Shown here one piece after another: positions 38,379 to 47,186 of a DNA stretch of 64,000 nt. The notes beneath the pieces are model-generated. The model was not told the origin of the DNA and did not search any database. It saw nothing but the letters and a program-made list of their open reading frames with translations. The DNA lies in NCBI RefSeq assembly GCF_008806345.1, contig NZ_VZZJ01000025.1, forward strand, positions 1-64,000. Reading direction: 5' to 3'. The DNA is from Methylobacterium planeticum (GTDB lineage Bacteria > Pseudomonadota > Alphaproteobacteria > Rhizobiales > Beijerinckiaceae). Made by a program: the position numbers and the translations under genes. The stretch's first letter is position 1, and every line of letters begins with the position of its first letter.

Positions 38379-39562
38379 CACCAGCGCTCCGGGAGATCGA
38401 CGAATTCGCGCCGCCGCACCCGGTCGGCATCGGGCGAAGTCGCCTTTCCGACCCAGTCGAGGATTTCCGGACCGGACGATTGCAGCGGGTAGGTCACCCG
38501 GCCGGCATATTCCGCCTCGTAGCGCTCGGACGGCCAGCGGATGACGTAGGATCCGGGTGCGTCCTGCGCGTAGAGCGGGTTCAGCGTGAGCTGCGTCCCC
38601 TCGCGTGGCAGGGTGAGCCCATCGATCACGGAGCGTGGAGCCGGCCGCATGCCGGGCCCGGCAACCACCGAGAACGCCTCGCAGCTCTTCAGGTCCGATG
38701 GCTTGCGCGGTGCCGGGGCGCGGACCTCGACCAGGGCCGTCGTCAGCTCGGCATCGTCATACACGAGGGCATCCGGGAACAGCTCCTCGATTTCCTCGGC
38801 CGAGACCGCGCGGCCGGCCGAGAAGCCCGGCCGGTCGCTGTTGTGGATATGGCTCAGGGCGAGCCAGCCGTCGTCGCCCGCGTTCTGGCGCAAGGACTCG
38901 AGGAGTGTCGCCTTGTCGTCGAGGAAGTAGAAGGCGTCGTTGCAGACGACGAGGTCGACCGGTGCGCCGGAGACCGGCCACTGCAGCGAGCCGGCATCGA
39001 AGCAGACCAATTGGGCCTTTCCGGGCACGACCCAGTGCCGCGCGACCCAGAGCTTGGCGAACACCACGTCGGCGCCCGCGACCTTGGCCCCACGGGACTG
39101 GAACTCGCGCAGGTAATGCCCGATGCCGCAGGCGAATTCGAACACGCAGGACGGATCGTTCCAATGAGCCTCGAGGAGCGCGAGTCCCGCCAGGAAGGTC
39201 GGGTCGGTCCAGCGGTTCAGGAAGTAGTCGCCGACGCGGCCCCAGCCGAGGAGCCGCACGGCATCGCGCAAGGTCGCCGTATCGCGCTCGCGCACGATCT
39301 GCCGCAAGTCGTCCGGGTTTGCCGGCGGCCCGTTCCACCAATCGTCCTGGTCGGCGAGGAGGCCGATCAGGGCCACTTCGGCTTCACCCGCATCGAGATG
39401 GGCCAGTGTGCGGACGACGAGGTCGCGGCGGTTCGTGCGCAGGTAGGGGATGCCGTCGATCACCGGCCAACGCGCGCCGGTTTCCGCATCCCGCAGGGAA
39501 TGCGGCGTGTCGGACTTCAGGGCATTGCCGGTTTCGGGCGAGTTCAGGCCGAAGGGGATCAT
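38378..39562 (-). CDS. SAM-dependent methyltransferase with Trm112-like N-terminus
   Basis: A 394-residue protein. Residues about 20-45 (HSLRDAETGARWPVIDGIPYLR) look like a Trm112/UPF0434 domain that has lost its cysteines. A class I methyltransferase core follows (VFEFACGIGHYLREF as motif I, then VDLVVCNDAFYFLDD). The C-terminal 130 residues (PRKPSDLKSCEAF onward) match nothing I know. It lies 31 bp after the HD-protein stop and is translationally coupled to the oxidoreductase. The methyl acceptor is unknown. Confidence 0.78.
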   Translation of the reverse strand: MIPFGLNSPETGNALKSDTPHSLRDAETGARWPVIDGIPYLRTNRRDLVVRTLAHLDAGEAEVALIGLLADQDDWWNGPPANPDDLRQIVRERDTATLRDAVRLLGWGRVGDYFLNRWTDPTFLAGLALLEAHWNDPSCVFEFACGIGHYLREFQSRGAKVAGADVVFAKLWVARHWVVPGKAQLVCFDAGSLQWPVSGAPVDLVVCNDAFYFLDDKATLLESLRQNAGDDGWLALSHIHNSDRPGFSAGRAVSAEEIEELFPDALVYDDAELTTALVEVRAPAPRKPSDLKSCEAFSVVAGPGMRPAPRSVIDGLTLPREGTQLTLNPLYAQDAPGSYVIRWPSERYEAEYAGRVTYPLQSSGPEILDWVGKATSPDADRVRRREFVDLPERW

Positions 39563-39593
39563 GTTGCGTTACCCGCCCCCGTCGCATGTGCGA

Positions 39594-40526
39594 TCACGGG
39601 ATGCGCATAGCCTCCAGCACCCGATCATGGAACCCCTTCACGGGACCCGCATGGACGAGTTCCATCTCGTCGAGGACCGTTCCCATCGTCAGGGAGGCCG
39701 CCCTCAGATGCTGGGCGATCTGCAGAACCCGGTCGATGGCGTCCGCGGCATGGAAGGCCCGCCCCTCAGCGGTCGCGTCGTCGGGAAGCGCCGCGCGGGC
39801 GCGCTCGACGGCCTCGCGCAGGCCCGGCTGCAACTCGTCGAGGGCCCATTGCGTGGTCCGCGCCATGATCGGGGCGAGATGATCTCCGAGCAGCATCTCG
39901 CCCGTGAAGCCGGCATCGGGCATCGCGGCGTTGTGGAAGTGATGCGCCATCGCGGCGAGGAACACGGTGGTGGGGTCAGCGCGATAGAACGGGCTCAGGA
40001 CGACCCCGTACACCGCCACCATCAGACAATGCTCGGCATGGTTCTCCGGAGGCTCCAGCAGGATGCGTGGCTTGCCGGGGCAGGTCACGCCCGCCCGCGG
40101 CTGATGCGCCAGCGCGGCGACGAAGCCAGGCAGGGGACCAACGGGCAGGCCTGCGCGCTGCCCCAGACGATCGCGCAGCCGCGACCGCAGAGGCTCCGCG
40201 ACCTGTGTCGCGACAGCGTCGAAGCCCGCGCGGAGAACGTCAGTGACGGCCTCGTCATCGAGGCCGGCCGCGGACAGGAACGCGGAGTCGAGATCGCACA
40301 GGCGGCAAGCCGCGAGGGTGGTGGCCGTCACCTCGAGGGCGACATCCTCCGGAGCGGCACCGCCCGTGAGGGCCCCCCAGCCTTGCGCGAACAGGCGCTC
40401 GGCGATGGAGCCGAGGCGCCCCGCCGAACGGACTCGCTTCAGGTCGTTGAGCTCAACGAGCAGGTCGCGCAGGGCCACGGGCGCAGCCGAGCCGTGGCTC
40501 CCGGCGACCGCATCCTGAGACGACAT
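39594..40526 (-). CDS. HD-fold metal-dependent protein of unknown reaction
   Basis: A 310-residue protein. Its C-terminal half has an HD-superfamily pattern: NHAEH (about 163), AMAHHFHN (about 195, HH where HD is usual), GDHLAP and the final Asp in HAADAIDRV. The N-terminal half contains two Cys in ACRLCDLD and is not recognised. HD proteins are mostly phosphohydrolases, but a few (myo-inositol oxygenase) are di-iron oxygenases. ATG 40526 overlaps the ino1 stop as TGATG, so it should act with Ino1. Confidence 0.65.
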   Translation of the reverse strand: MSSQDAVAGSHGSAAPVALRDLLVELNDLKRVRSAGRLGSIAERLFAQGWGALTGGAAPEDVALEVTATTLAACRLCDLDSAFLSAAGLDDEAVTDVLRAGFDAVATQVAEPLRSRLRDRLGQRAGLPVGPLPGFVAALAHQPRAGVTCPGKPRILLEPPENHAEHCLMVAVYGVVLSPFYRADPTTVFLAAMAHHFHNAAMPDAGFTGEMLLGDHLAPIMARTTQWALDELQPGLREAVERARAALPDDATAEGRAFHAADAIDRVLQIAQHLRAASLTMGTVLDEMELVHAGPVKGFHDRVLEAMRIP

Positions 40527-41716
40527 CAATGCACGCCGAGCCAATCGAGAAGCATCTTCTCCTGCTTGCCGAAGGCATGCTCGGGGCCGTGGCCATTCTT
40601 AACCATCGGCGCCTTGAAGAAGGTCGAGAGCTGCTCTTGCACGCCGCCGTCGCCGCGCTTCTTGGCGAGGTCGAGGACGCGGGCGATCTCGATCACGAGG
40701 GGGGCCGCCAGGATCGAGTCCTTGCAGAGGAAGTTGACCTTGATCTGCATGCGCTGACCGAGGAAGCCGGTGACGTCGATGTTATCCCAGGCTTCCTTGT
40801 CGTCGCCGCGGGGCCGGTAATAGTGGATGTGCACGAGGTGGTCCTCGACCGGGTATCCGAGGATCGAGTCGAGCACCGTGCCCTTGGTGTTGAGCTTCGA
40901 CTGCAGTGAGCTCGGATCGTTGAGGGCGAGGCCGTCGCGGTTGCCCAGGATGTTCGTCGAGAACCAGCCATCGACGTGAAGCGCGCGCGCCTTCAGGGCC
41001 GGCGCCAGCACGGTCTTCATCATGGTCTGGCCAGTCTTGCCGTCCTTGCCCGCCACCGGAACGTTGAGCTCCTTGGCGAGGTCGAGCAGCGCCGGCACGT
41101 CGGCCGCGATGCTCGGCGTGAAGTTCGCGTAGGGGATGCCGCTCTTGATCGCCGCGTAGGCGTAGAGCATCGCCGGGCTGATCGACTCGTCGCTGGCGTC
41201 GAGCCCCTTCTCGAAGGCGGCGGAGGAGTTCAGGACCGGATCGGTCAGGTCGGGCCAGCGCTCCGTCGAGGCGAGGTTGACGACCACCACCTCGTCGAGG
41301 TTGCTCTCCTGGCGGAAGCGCTTCAGGTCGTTCGCGATGATCGAGACCGTCTCGCGGTGATCCTTCGCGACGATGCGGTTCGCCCCGTCGATGTTCTTGC
41401 AGAACTTCGCGCTGCCCACCGCCGGCCAGGGTGTGATGCCCTTCAGAACCTGCGCGCCGTTCTCGATGTCCTGTGCGGTCAGTACGCCGTGGCCGGTCGC
41501 GGCTGCGGCAAGATCGTCGGCGTTGAGGTCCCAGCCGCCGAAAACGAGATCCTTGTAATCCGCCATGCCGGCGACGGGAACGCCCGCAAGGGGCAGGCCG
41601 TCGAGGCGATTCGATCCGGATTTGATCATCTCGATGCCGGCGATGGCTGTGGTGGCGACTGCGCCACCCATGCCAACGAACGCAACGCCGACGCGGCGAC
41701 CGGTCTGCATGCTCAT
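40526..41716 (-). CDS. ino1: Inositol-3-phosphate synthase
   Basis: Converts glucose-6-phosphate to 1D-myo-inositol-3-phosphate using bound NAD. The 396 residues have VAFVGMGGAVATTAIAG (NAD site), VVVVNLASTE, PVAGKDGKTGQT (catalytic Lys region), WFSTNILGNRDG and NFLCKDSILAAPLVIE, all characteristic of MIPS. First large gene of the one-strand run; AGGGAAG lies 10 bp upstream of ATG 41716. De novo inositol synthesis is uncommon in bacteria and implies a dedicated product. Confidence 0.93.
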   Translation of the reverse strand: MSMQTGRRVGVAFVGMGGAVATTAIAGIEMIKSGSNRLDGLPLAGVPVAGMADYKDLVFGGWDLNADDLAAAATGHGVLTAQDIENGAQVLKGITPWPAVGSAKFCKNIDGANRIVAKDHRETVSIIANDLKRFRQESNLDEVVVVNLASTERWPDLTDPVLNSSAAFEKGLDASDESISPAMLYAYAAIKSGIPYANFTPSIAADVPALLDLAKELNVPVAGKDGKTGQTMMKTVLAPALKARALHVDGWFSTNILGNRDGLALNDPSSLQSKLNTKGTVLDSILGYPVEDHLVHIHYYRPRGDDKEAWDNIDVTGFLGQRMQIKVNFLCKDSILAAPLVIEIARVLDLAKKRGDGGVQEQLSTFFKAPMVKNGHGPEHAFGKQEKMLLDWLGVH

Positions 41717-41790
41717 TGGAGAAGGACTTCCCTACAGTGGATACGCGGGGGCGTCGGACGGGCTGAAAGGGCCTGCCCCGCGTGGCCCAT
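41713..41790 (-). CDS. Possible 25-codon small ORF before ino1
   Basis: An ATG at 41790 opens 25 codons whose TGA overlaps the ino1 ATG as ATGA. The peptide begins MGHAGQALSARPTPP and contains one Cys (CREV near the end). It has only a weak ribosome site and no homologue I know. It could be a coupling leader, a precursor peptide for the YcaO protein, or chance. Confidence 0.2.
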   Translation of the reverse strand: MGHAGQALSARPTPPRIHCREVLLQ

Positions 41791-42031
41791 GGTAACTGGC
41801 TCTGCCGAGCTTCGTTCCAAGCCCGACTGCGACAAAATCCTGCCCCCATTCCCCTGAACCGGACCCGAACGCGCGGTTAAAAATCCGTGAAAAGAGAGGC
41901 TTAACGGTCTCTTAAGGGTGCCACGCTTGGATCACGGAGCGGTCCCATTGTGGTCACAGCGAGCGGCGACATAGCCGGCCACTTGATCGAAGCTGCGCCC
42001 GAGTAAGCCGCGGCACGACAAAGGAATAGAC
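41717..42031. other. Divergent intergenic region ino1 / lytic transglycosylase (315 bp)
   Basis: Contains the promoters of the putative biosynthetic operon and of the transglycosylase gene, the small ORF at 41713-41790 and a CtrA-type box at 41901-41915. Around 41870-41920 the DNA is relatively AT-rich. Confidence 0.5.
41901..41915. promoter_or_regulatory. CtrA-type box between ino1 and transglycosylase gene
   Basis: Exact TTAA-N7-TTAA, 185 bp before ino1 and 117 bp before the transglycosylase ATG. It could tie either gene to the cell cycle. Evidence is the motif match alone. Confidence 0.45.
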
Positions 42032-43183
42032 ATGGGGGTTTTCCCGGAGCCGGCGCTTTGCGCCGACGACGTGAGCCGTCTCGTGCCCAGCGAGACCAAT
42101 TTGCAGGACAATTCCGTAGTGTGGCTACTGCGGGCCGAGCACCAGAAACAGGGCCGGACCTTTGCCAATATTCGGCGCCGCACCATCGCGACTTTGCTGG
42201 CTGGTCTGATGGCCGGCTTCTGCCTTCCGCAGAATGCGCTCGCGCCGGCTGCGGCAGCGCATGACCGGATCGACGAGCGGGCCTTCGCGGCCCAGGATCT
42301 CGCGGCGCGCACCGGACCCGATAAACCCGCGGATTGGGGGGGAGTTCCCCTGCTCGAGCAGGAGCCGGCGACGGCTGCCCTGATCGAGAGCGACCTTGCC
42401 GCCCTGCCGCAACCGCGCAACGGGCCGGGGGACGAGATTCTGCGCTTCGGCGACATGAGCGTGCCCCGCAGGATCGTCGAGACGATCCTGCGGGCCTCCG
42501 CCGAGGCCGGGGTCGATCCGGTCTACATGATGGCGCTCGCCGACAAGGAATCGAGCTTCGCCACCCGGGCGAAGGCCGCGACGTCCTCGGCCGAGGGGCT
42601 GTTCCAGTTCGTCAGCGCCACCTGGCTCGAGATGATCCGCGATTTCGGCGCCCGCTACGGCTACGAATCCGAGGCTTCGGCCGTGACCGGGCGCGGCGCC
42701 GGCATCACTGTGACGGGCGAGGCCATGCGCGAGCGGGTACTCGGCCTGCGCCGAGATCCCTACGTGGCCGCCCTCATGGCCGCGGAACTGATCAAGCGCG
42801 ACCGCGCCCGCATCGAGGCCCGGATCGGACGCGACCTGAAGACCTCGGAACTCTATCTCGCCCATTTCCTCGGCACGACCAGCGCCGGCCGCTTCCTCGC
42901 GCTCAGCGCCGAGAAGCCCGAGAAGGATGCCCAGAAGGAGTTCCGCAGCGCCGCCCGCGCGAACCGGAGCCTGTTCACCGAGAAGGCCGGCAAGGGCCGA
43001 CGCAGCCTCACGGTCGCGGAGGTCTACGAGCGGATCGACGGCATGATCGATCGCCGGCTGAGCCAGTACGAGGGCGTGACGGCCCTTGCCGGACCGGCTC
43101 CCGCCGAATTGCCGGCACCGCCCGTGCCATCCGCGGAGGGCCGCCTGCAAGTCACGGACGCTTCGCTACCGACGGCGCAATGA
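42032..43183 (+). CDS. Lytic transglycosylase (SLT domain)
   Basis: Periplasmic enzyme that cuts peptidoglycan between MurNAc and GlcNAc. In the 383 residues a hydrophobic segment at about 51-72 (TIATLLAGLMAGFCLPQNALA) acts as anchor or signal. The SLT core carries the catalytic Glu in ALADKESSFATRAK and EGLFQF, about residues 165-195. The 50-residue N-terminal stretch before the membrane segment is unusual; a later start is possible but no better one is evident. Confidence 0.82.
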   Translation: MGVFPEPALCADDVSRLVPSETNLQDNSVVWLLRAEHQKQGRTFANIRRRTIATLLAGLMAGFCLPQNALAPAAAAHDRIDERAFAAQDLAARTGPDKPADWGGVPLLEQEPATAALIESDLAALPQPRNGPGDEILRFGDMSVPRRIVETILRASAEAGVDPVYMMALADKESSFATRAKAATSSAEGLFQFVSATWLEMIRDFGARYGYESEASAVTGRGAGITVTGEAMRERVLGLRRDPYVAALMAAELIKRDRARIEARIGRDLKTSELYLAHFLGTTSAGRFLALSAEKPEKDAQKEFRSAARANRSLFTEKAGKGRRSLTVAEVYERIDGMIDRRLSQYEGVTALAGPAPAELPAPPVPSAEGRLQVTDASLPTAQ

Positions 43184-43279
43184 TCGTCGCGGCGCGAACC
43201 CGCCGCCCGACGGCTCCTGATCTCGCCCCCAGGCGAAGCCGAAGGGCGCAGCGACCTGAGGCGGGGGCGGCGGGTGCCT

Positions 43280-44899
43280 TCAGTGGCCGGCCGGTGCATC
43301 CCCGCCGCGCTTGACCCGGCTGAGGATCATGGCCAGCGGCACGGCGGAGGCCGAGACCAGGGCGAGGGCCCAGAACACGTCGATATAGGCCCAGAAGGCG
43401 ACCTGCTGGGCGAGCTGCTGTCCGATCCAAGCCGTCGCCTGCCCTTGTGCGTCGACGCCCGCCGCACCGTGCAGGGAGAAGTACCGCGTCGCCTGCCGCA
43501 TGGTCTCCTGATAGGCGGGATCGGCTGGGGAAACGTGCTCCGCGAGCCGGCTCTGATGGAATTGCTGCCGGTACGCCAGGATGTTCTGGGCGAGCGAGAC
43601 GCCCATCGAGCCGCCGACATTGCGGGCGACGTTGATGAGCGCCGAGGCCTGATCGGTCTGCGACTTGTCGATGCCCTCGTAGGAGGCCGCGGTGATCGAG
43701 ATGAAGATCATCGGCAGGCCGATTCCGATATAGATGCGTGACCACGCGAAGAACCAGAAGGTGACGTCGCCGTAGAGGCGGGTCAGGTCGTACATCGCGA
43801 GGGCGACGATCGTCGCGCCGGCGGCGATCAGGTATTTCGGCTGGACGTAGCCCGACACCCGCCCGATCACCAGCATCATGAACACCGTCACGACGCCGCC
43901 TGGCGCGAGCGCTAGGCCGGCGAGCGTCGCCGTGTAGCCGAAGTAATCCTGAACGATCTGCGGGATGAACTGCGTCGTGGCGATCAGGATCGCGCCGGTG
44001 GCCAGCATCACGAGGAAGCAGGCACCGAACTGACGCTTGCCGAGGAGGCGCAGGTCGACCACCGGGTTCTTGTGGCGCAACTCCCACGGGATCATCAGCA
44101 CGAAGGCGACGAGGCTGAGCATCGCGAAGGTGATGATGAGGTTCGAGCCGAACCAATCGTCGCGCTGGCCTTCGTCGAGCACCACCTCAAGGGAGCCGAG
44201 GAACGTCGCCACCAGGATGAATCCGACGATGTCGAAACGGACGCCCTGCTTGCGAAGGCGGCGGCGCTCTGCAATGGCCGATTTCGGGTCCTCGAGGAGG
44301 AAGTACATCAGCACGAGGGCCAGGATGCCGATCGGGCCGTTGATCAGAAAGCACCAGTGCCAGGACACGTTGTCGGAGAGCCAGCCTCCGAGGGTCGGTC
44401 CGACCACGGGCGCCACCACGACGGCGAGCCCGTAGAGCGCGAAGGCTTGACCGCGCTTCTGCGGCGGGAAGGAATCGGCCAGGATCGATTGCGCCAGGGG
44501 CGCCATCCCGCCGCCGCCGAGGCCCTGCAGAACGCGGAAGACCAGGAGCGATTGCAGGTTCCAGGCAAAGCCGCAGAGGATCGACGCGACGGTGAAGAGC
44601 GCGATGCTCCACATGAAGAAGGCTTTGCGCCCGAAACGCTTGGCGAGGAAGCTCGAAGCCGTCAGCACGATCGCGTTGGCCACGAGGTAGCTCGTCACCA
44701 CCCAGGCCGCCTCGTCGGGACCGACCGCGAGGCCGCCCGAGATGTAGCGCAGCGCCACGTTCGCGATGGTGGTGTCGAGCACCTCCATGAAGGTCGCGAG
44801 CGAGACCACGAGGGCGATGGCCCAGGGGCTGTGCCCGCCGGGGGCCTTCGGAAGGCTCTTCGAGGATCCCCCGGCCGACGCTGCGGCGCCCGCGCTCAT
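43280..44899 (-). CDS. emrB: DHA2-family MFS multidrug exporter (EmrB-like)
   Basis: Proton-driven exporter with about 14 membrane helices, 539 residues. Signature VLDTTIANVALRYISGGL in helix 1 and the antiporter motif GLAVVVAPVVGPTLGGWL in helix 5. Its ATG overlaps the stop of the HlyD-like gene as ATGA, so the two form an EmrAB pair that, with an outer-membrane channel, crosses the whole envelope. It could export the product of the nearby biosynthetic run, but a plus-strand gene lies between. Confidence 0.9.
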   Translation of the reverse strand: MSAGAAASAGGSSKSLPKAPGGHSPWAIALVVSLATFMEVLDTTIANVALRYISGGLAVGPDEAAWVVTSYLVANAIVLTASSFLAKRFGRKAFFMWSIALFTVASILCGFAWNLQSLLVFRVLQGLGGGGMAPLAQSILADSFPPQKRGQAFALYGLAVVVAPVVGPTLGGWLSDNVSWHWCFLINGPIGILALVLMYFLLEDPKSAIAERRRLRKQGVRFDIVGFILVATFLGSLEVVLDEGQRDDWFGSNLIITFAMLSLVAFVLMIPWELRHKNPVVDLRLLGKRQFGACFLVMLATGAILIATTQFIPQIVQDYFGYTATLAGLALAPGGVVTVFMMLVIGRVSGYVQPKYLIAAGATIVALAMYDLTRLYGDVTFWFFAWSRIYIGIGLPMIFISITAASYEGIDKSQTDQASALINVARNVGGSMGVSLAQNILAYRQQFHQSRLAEHVSPADPAYQETMRQATRYFSLHGAAGVDAQGQATAWIGQQLAQQVAFWAYIDVFWALALVSASAVPLAMILSRVKRGGDAPAGH

Positions 44900-46176
44900 C
44901 GCACCCGCACCGTCGGGACGATCGACATCCCGGGGCCGATCGAGACGTCCCCCGGCCACGCGTCGACCACGATCTTGACCGGGATGCGCTGGACCACCTT
45001 CACGTAGTTGCCGGTGGCGTTCTGGGCAGGCAGCAGGCTGAAGGCCGTGCCGGAGCCCGGCTGAACGGAATCGACGCGGCCGGTGATCTTGCGGTCGGGA
45101 TAGGCGTCGATCTCGATCTCCGCGCGCTGACCGGGGCGCATGTCGGTGATCTGCGTCTCCTTGTAGTTCGCCGTCACCCACTTCTCGTCGGGCACGAAGG
45201 TTGCCAGGCTCTGGCCCGCCTGCGCGAACTGCCCTTTGGCGCCGGAGAGCTGCACCATCCGCCCCGGCTGCGCCGCCGTCACGGTCGTGTAGCCGAGGTT
45301 GAGCTCGGCCTGGGCGGCCTGTGCCCGCGCGGTCGCGAGGCTCGCCTCGGCGCTCGCCTTCTGGGCCTCAAGGGACCCGATCTGTTTCTGCGCCGCGATG
45401 ACGCTTGCCTGCGACCGCTGGAGCGAGGCCTGTTGCTGCTCAAGGTTCGAGGTCGATTGCTGGGATTGCTGGACCGTGCCGGCCCCGCGTGTCGCCAGAT
45501 CCTTGTAGCGGGCGGCATCCGCCTTGGCGAAGTCGAGAGCAGCCTGGGTTTGCGTCACCTGCGCCTTGGCGACGTCGATCTGCGCCCGCTGGCCCTCGAT
45601 CTGTGCGTCCACGTTCTGGATCGAGGCTTGGGCGGAGGCGATCTGCGCCTGGCCCTGCGCCAGGGCGACCTCGTAGTCGCGCCGGTCGATCTGGAACAAG
45701 GTCTGCCCCGTCTCGACATGCTGGTTGTCGGTGATCGGAACGTCGATGACGTAGCCCGAGACCTTCGGCGCAACGGTGAACTGCCGCGCATCCACGAAGG
45801 CATCGTCCGTGGATTCATAGGGGTGCAGGTAGGCGGCCCAGTAGACATATCCGGCGACCGCCAGCAGGATCAACGCAACGGTGCCGAGGCCGAACCAGAT
45901 CGGATGCCGGCGGATCAGACCCGGCTCGGTCTCGTCATCGTGATCGTCGTCTTCGCGACTTCCTTCGTCTCGCGCGGTTCTGGCGCCCGCGTCCGTGGGA
46001 GCTTCGTCATCCGGGGGCGCGCCCCGGGCTTCCTGAGACGGATCCGACCGGTCCCCGTCGCCGCCGACATCGATGCGATCGCGCGGACGCTGCATCGACG
46101 TGTCGGTCTCGGGGCTGGTCTGGAGATCGTGGCGGCGCGTGTCATCGGACGGCGGCGGCTGTCGGTCATCAAGCAT
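44896..46176 (-). CDS. emrA: HlyD/EmrA-type membrane fusion protein
   Basis: Periplasmic adaptor of the EmrB exporter, 426 residues. A long, charged, Asp-rich cytoplasmic tail (about 1-90) precedes one membrane helix (IWFGLGTVALILLAVAGYVYWAA). The lipoyl/biotinyl and coiled-coil hairpin follows (Gln/Ala-rich, about 150-300), then a beta-barrel. The long acidic tail is unusual for EmrA. Confidence 0.88.
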   Translation of the reverse strand: MLDDRQPPPSDDTRRHDLQTSPETDTSMQRPRDRIDVGGDGDRSDPSQEARGAPPDDEAPTDAGARTARDEGSREDDDHDDETEPGLIRRHPIWFGLGTVALILLAVAGYVYWAAYLHPYESTDDAFVDARQFTVAPKVSGYVIDVPITDNQHVETGQTLFQIDRRDYEVALAQGQAQIASAQASIQNVDAQIEGQRAQIDVAKAQVTQTQAALDFAKADAARYKDLATRGAGTVQQSQQSTSNLEQQQASLQRSQASVIAAQKQIGSLEAQKASAEASLATARAQAAQAELNLGYTTVTAAQPGRMVQLSGAKGQFAQAGQSLATFVPDEKWVTANYKETQITDMRPGQRAEIEIDAYPDRKITGRVDSVQPGSGTAFSLLPAQNATGNYVKVVQRIPVKIVVDAWPGDVSIGPGMSIVPTVRVR

Positions 46177-46303
46177 CGGTGAAGTGTCCGCGAAGGCTCC
46201 AAGGCTGCTGGACAGCCCGGAACGCTCGATAACCCGCCTCGCAGCTCCAAAGACGGGAAGTGCCTCAAGGTTCCGTACGGCCGAGACGAAGTTGACTCGA
46301 AGG

Positions 46304-46328
46304 GAACGCCGACCGTTGAGCGGCGTTC
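46304..46328. promoter_or_regulatory. Dyad in emrA / hdeD divergent region
   Basis: GAACGCCG and CGGCGTTC flank nine bases in the 213-bp divergent region between emrA and the HdeD-like gene. Possible operator or leader hairpin; no regulator is identified. Confidence 0.3.
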
Positions 46329-46389
46329 AGCGGCCAAGGTCTCGCGCGACGCGACGGCGCCGAGACGCGCATGCGAGGAGTTTCGTCCC

Positions 46390-47049
46390 ATGGCAATCGG
46401 CACACCGACCGCTTCGTCACCGCCGGGTGGCGTGAACTCGTCCATCGGTCCGCTGACCGGCGCGGCGCGCCTCGATGCCATGAGCACCGTGCTCGCGCGC
46501 AACTGGTGGCTCGTGGCCTTGCGGGGCGTGTTCGCGATCCTGTTCGGCATCGTCGCCTTCGTGGCCCCCCTCGCCACGATCCTGACTCTGGTGCTGTTCT
46601 TCTCCGCCTACATGCTCGTCGACGGGATCTGCGGCGTGGTCGCCTCAATGCGCGCAGCGCAGCGGCAGGAGCGCTGGGGACTGCTTCTGCTCGAGGGCCT
46701 CCTCGACATCGTGGTAGGCATCGTGGCCTTCCTGATGCCGGCTGCGGCCGTCTGGGCCTTCATCTATCTCGTGGCGCTCTGGGCTCTCGTCAGCGGCGGC
46801 CTGATGCTGGCCGCCGCGTTCCGCCTGCATCTCCATTACGGCCGCTGGTGGCTGGTGCTCGGCGGCGTCATCTCGGTCCTGTTCGGCCTCGCGCTGCTGA
46901 TCAACCCCGGCATGTCCGCCGTGGTGCTCACCTGGTGGCTGGGCGGCTACGCCCTCGCGTTCGGGGTGATGCTGGTGATCCTCGCCTTCCGCCTGCGGGG
47001 CCGGCACGAGGAGGCGGGTCGACCGGCGCCAACGCCCAGGACGGCCTGA
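46390..47049 (+). CDS. HdeD-family (DUF308) membrane protein
   Basis: A 219-residue protein with six predicted membrane helices in three similar pairs (for example WWLVALRGVFAILFGIVAFV and WWLVLGGVISVLFGLALLI), the DUF308/HdeD pattern. In E. coli HdeD contributes to acid resistance; the mechanism is unclear. The N-terminal 35 residues are Pro/Ser-rich and probably cytoplasmic. Confidence 0.82.
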   Translation: MAIGTPTASSPPGGVNSSIGPLTGAARLDAMSTVLARNWWLVALRGVFAILFGIVAFVAPLATILTLVLFFSAYMLVDGICGVVASMRAAQRQERWGLLLLEGLLDIVVGIVAFLMPAAAVWAFIYLVALWALVSGGLMLAAAFRLHLHYGRWWLVLGGVISVLFGLALLINPGMSAVVLTWWLGGYALAFGVMLVILAFRLRGRHEEAGRPAPTPRTA

Positions 47050-47186
47050 GTTCTGGCCGCCGCGACGCGGGCTCGCGCCGCTTCGGGCGCGAAGCCCGGC
47101 AGGCGTAGCCTTGGCGGATGCATCCGGTCTAGAACGGCGGCCTCTCCCCCGTCCAGGCCGGCCACGCGCCGGGTGTTTGGTAGCCG

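Noticed and set aside
43280-46176. EmrAB as part of the inositol/YcaO operon
   Set aside because: It is on the same strand, but a plus-strand transglycosylase gene and a divergent promoter region separate it from ino1, so co-transcription is unlikely; a functional link stays possible.
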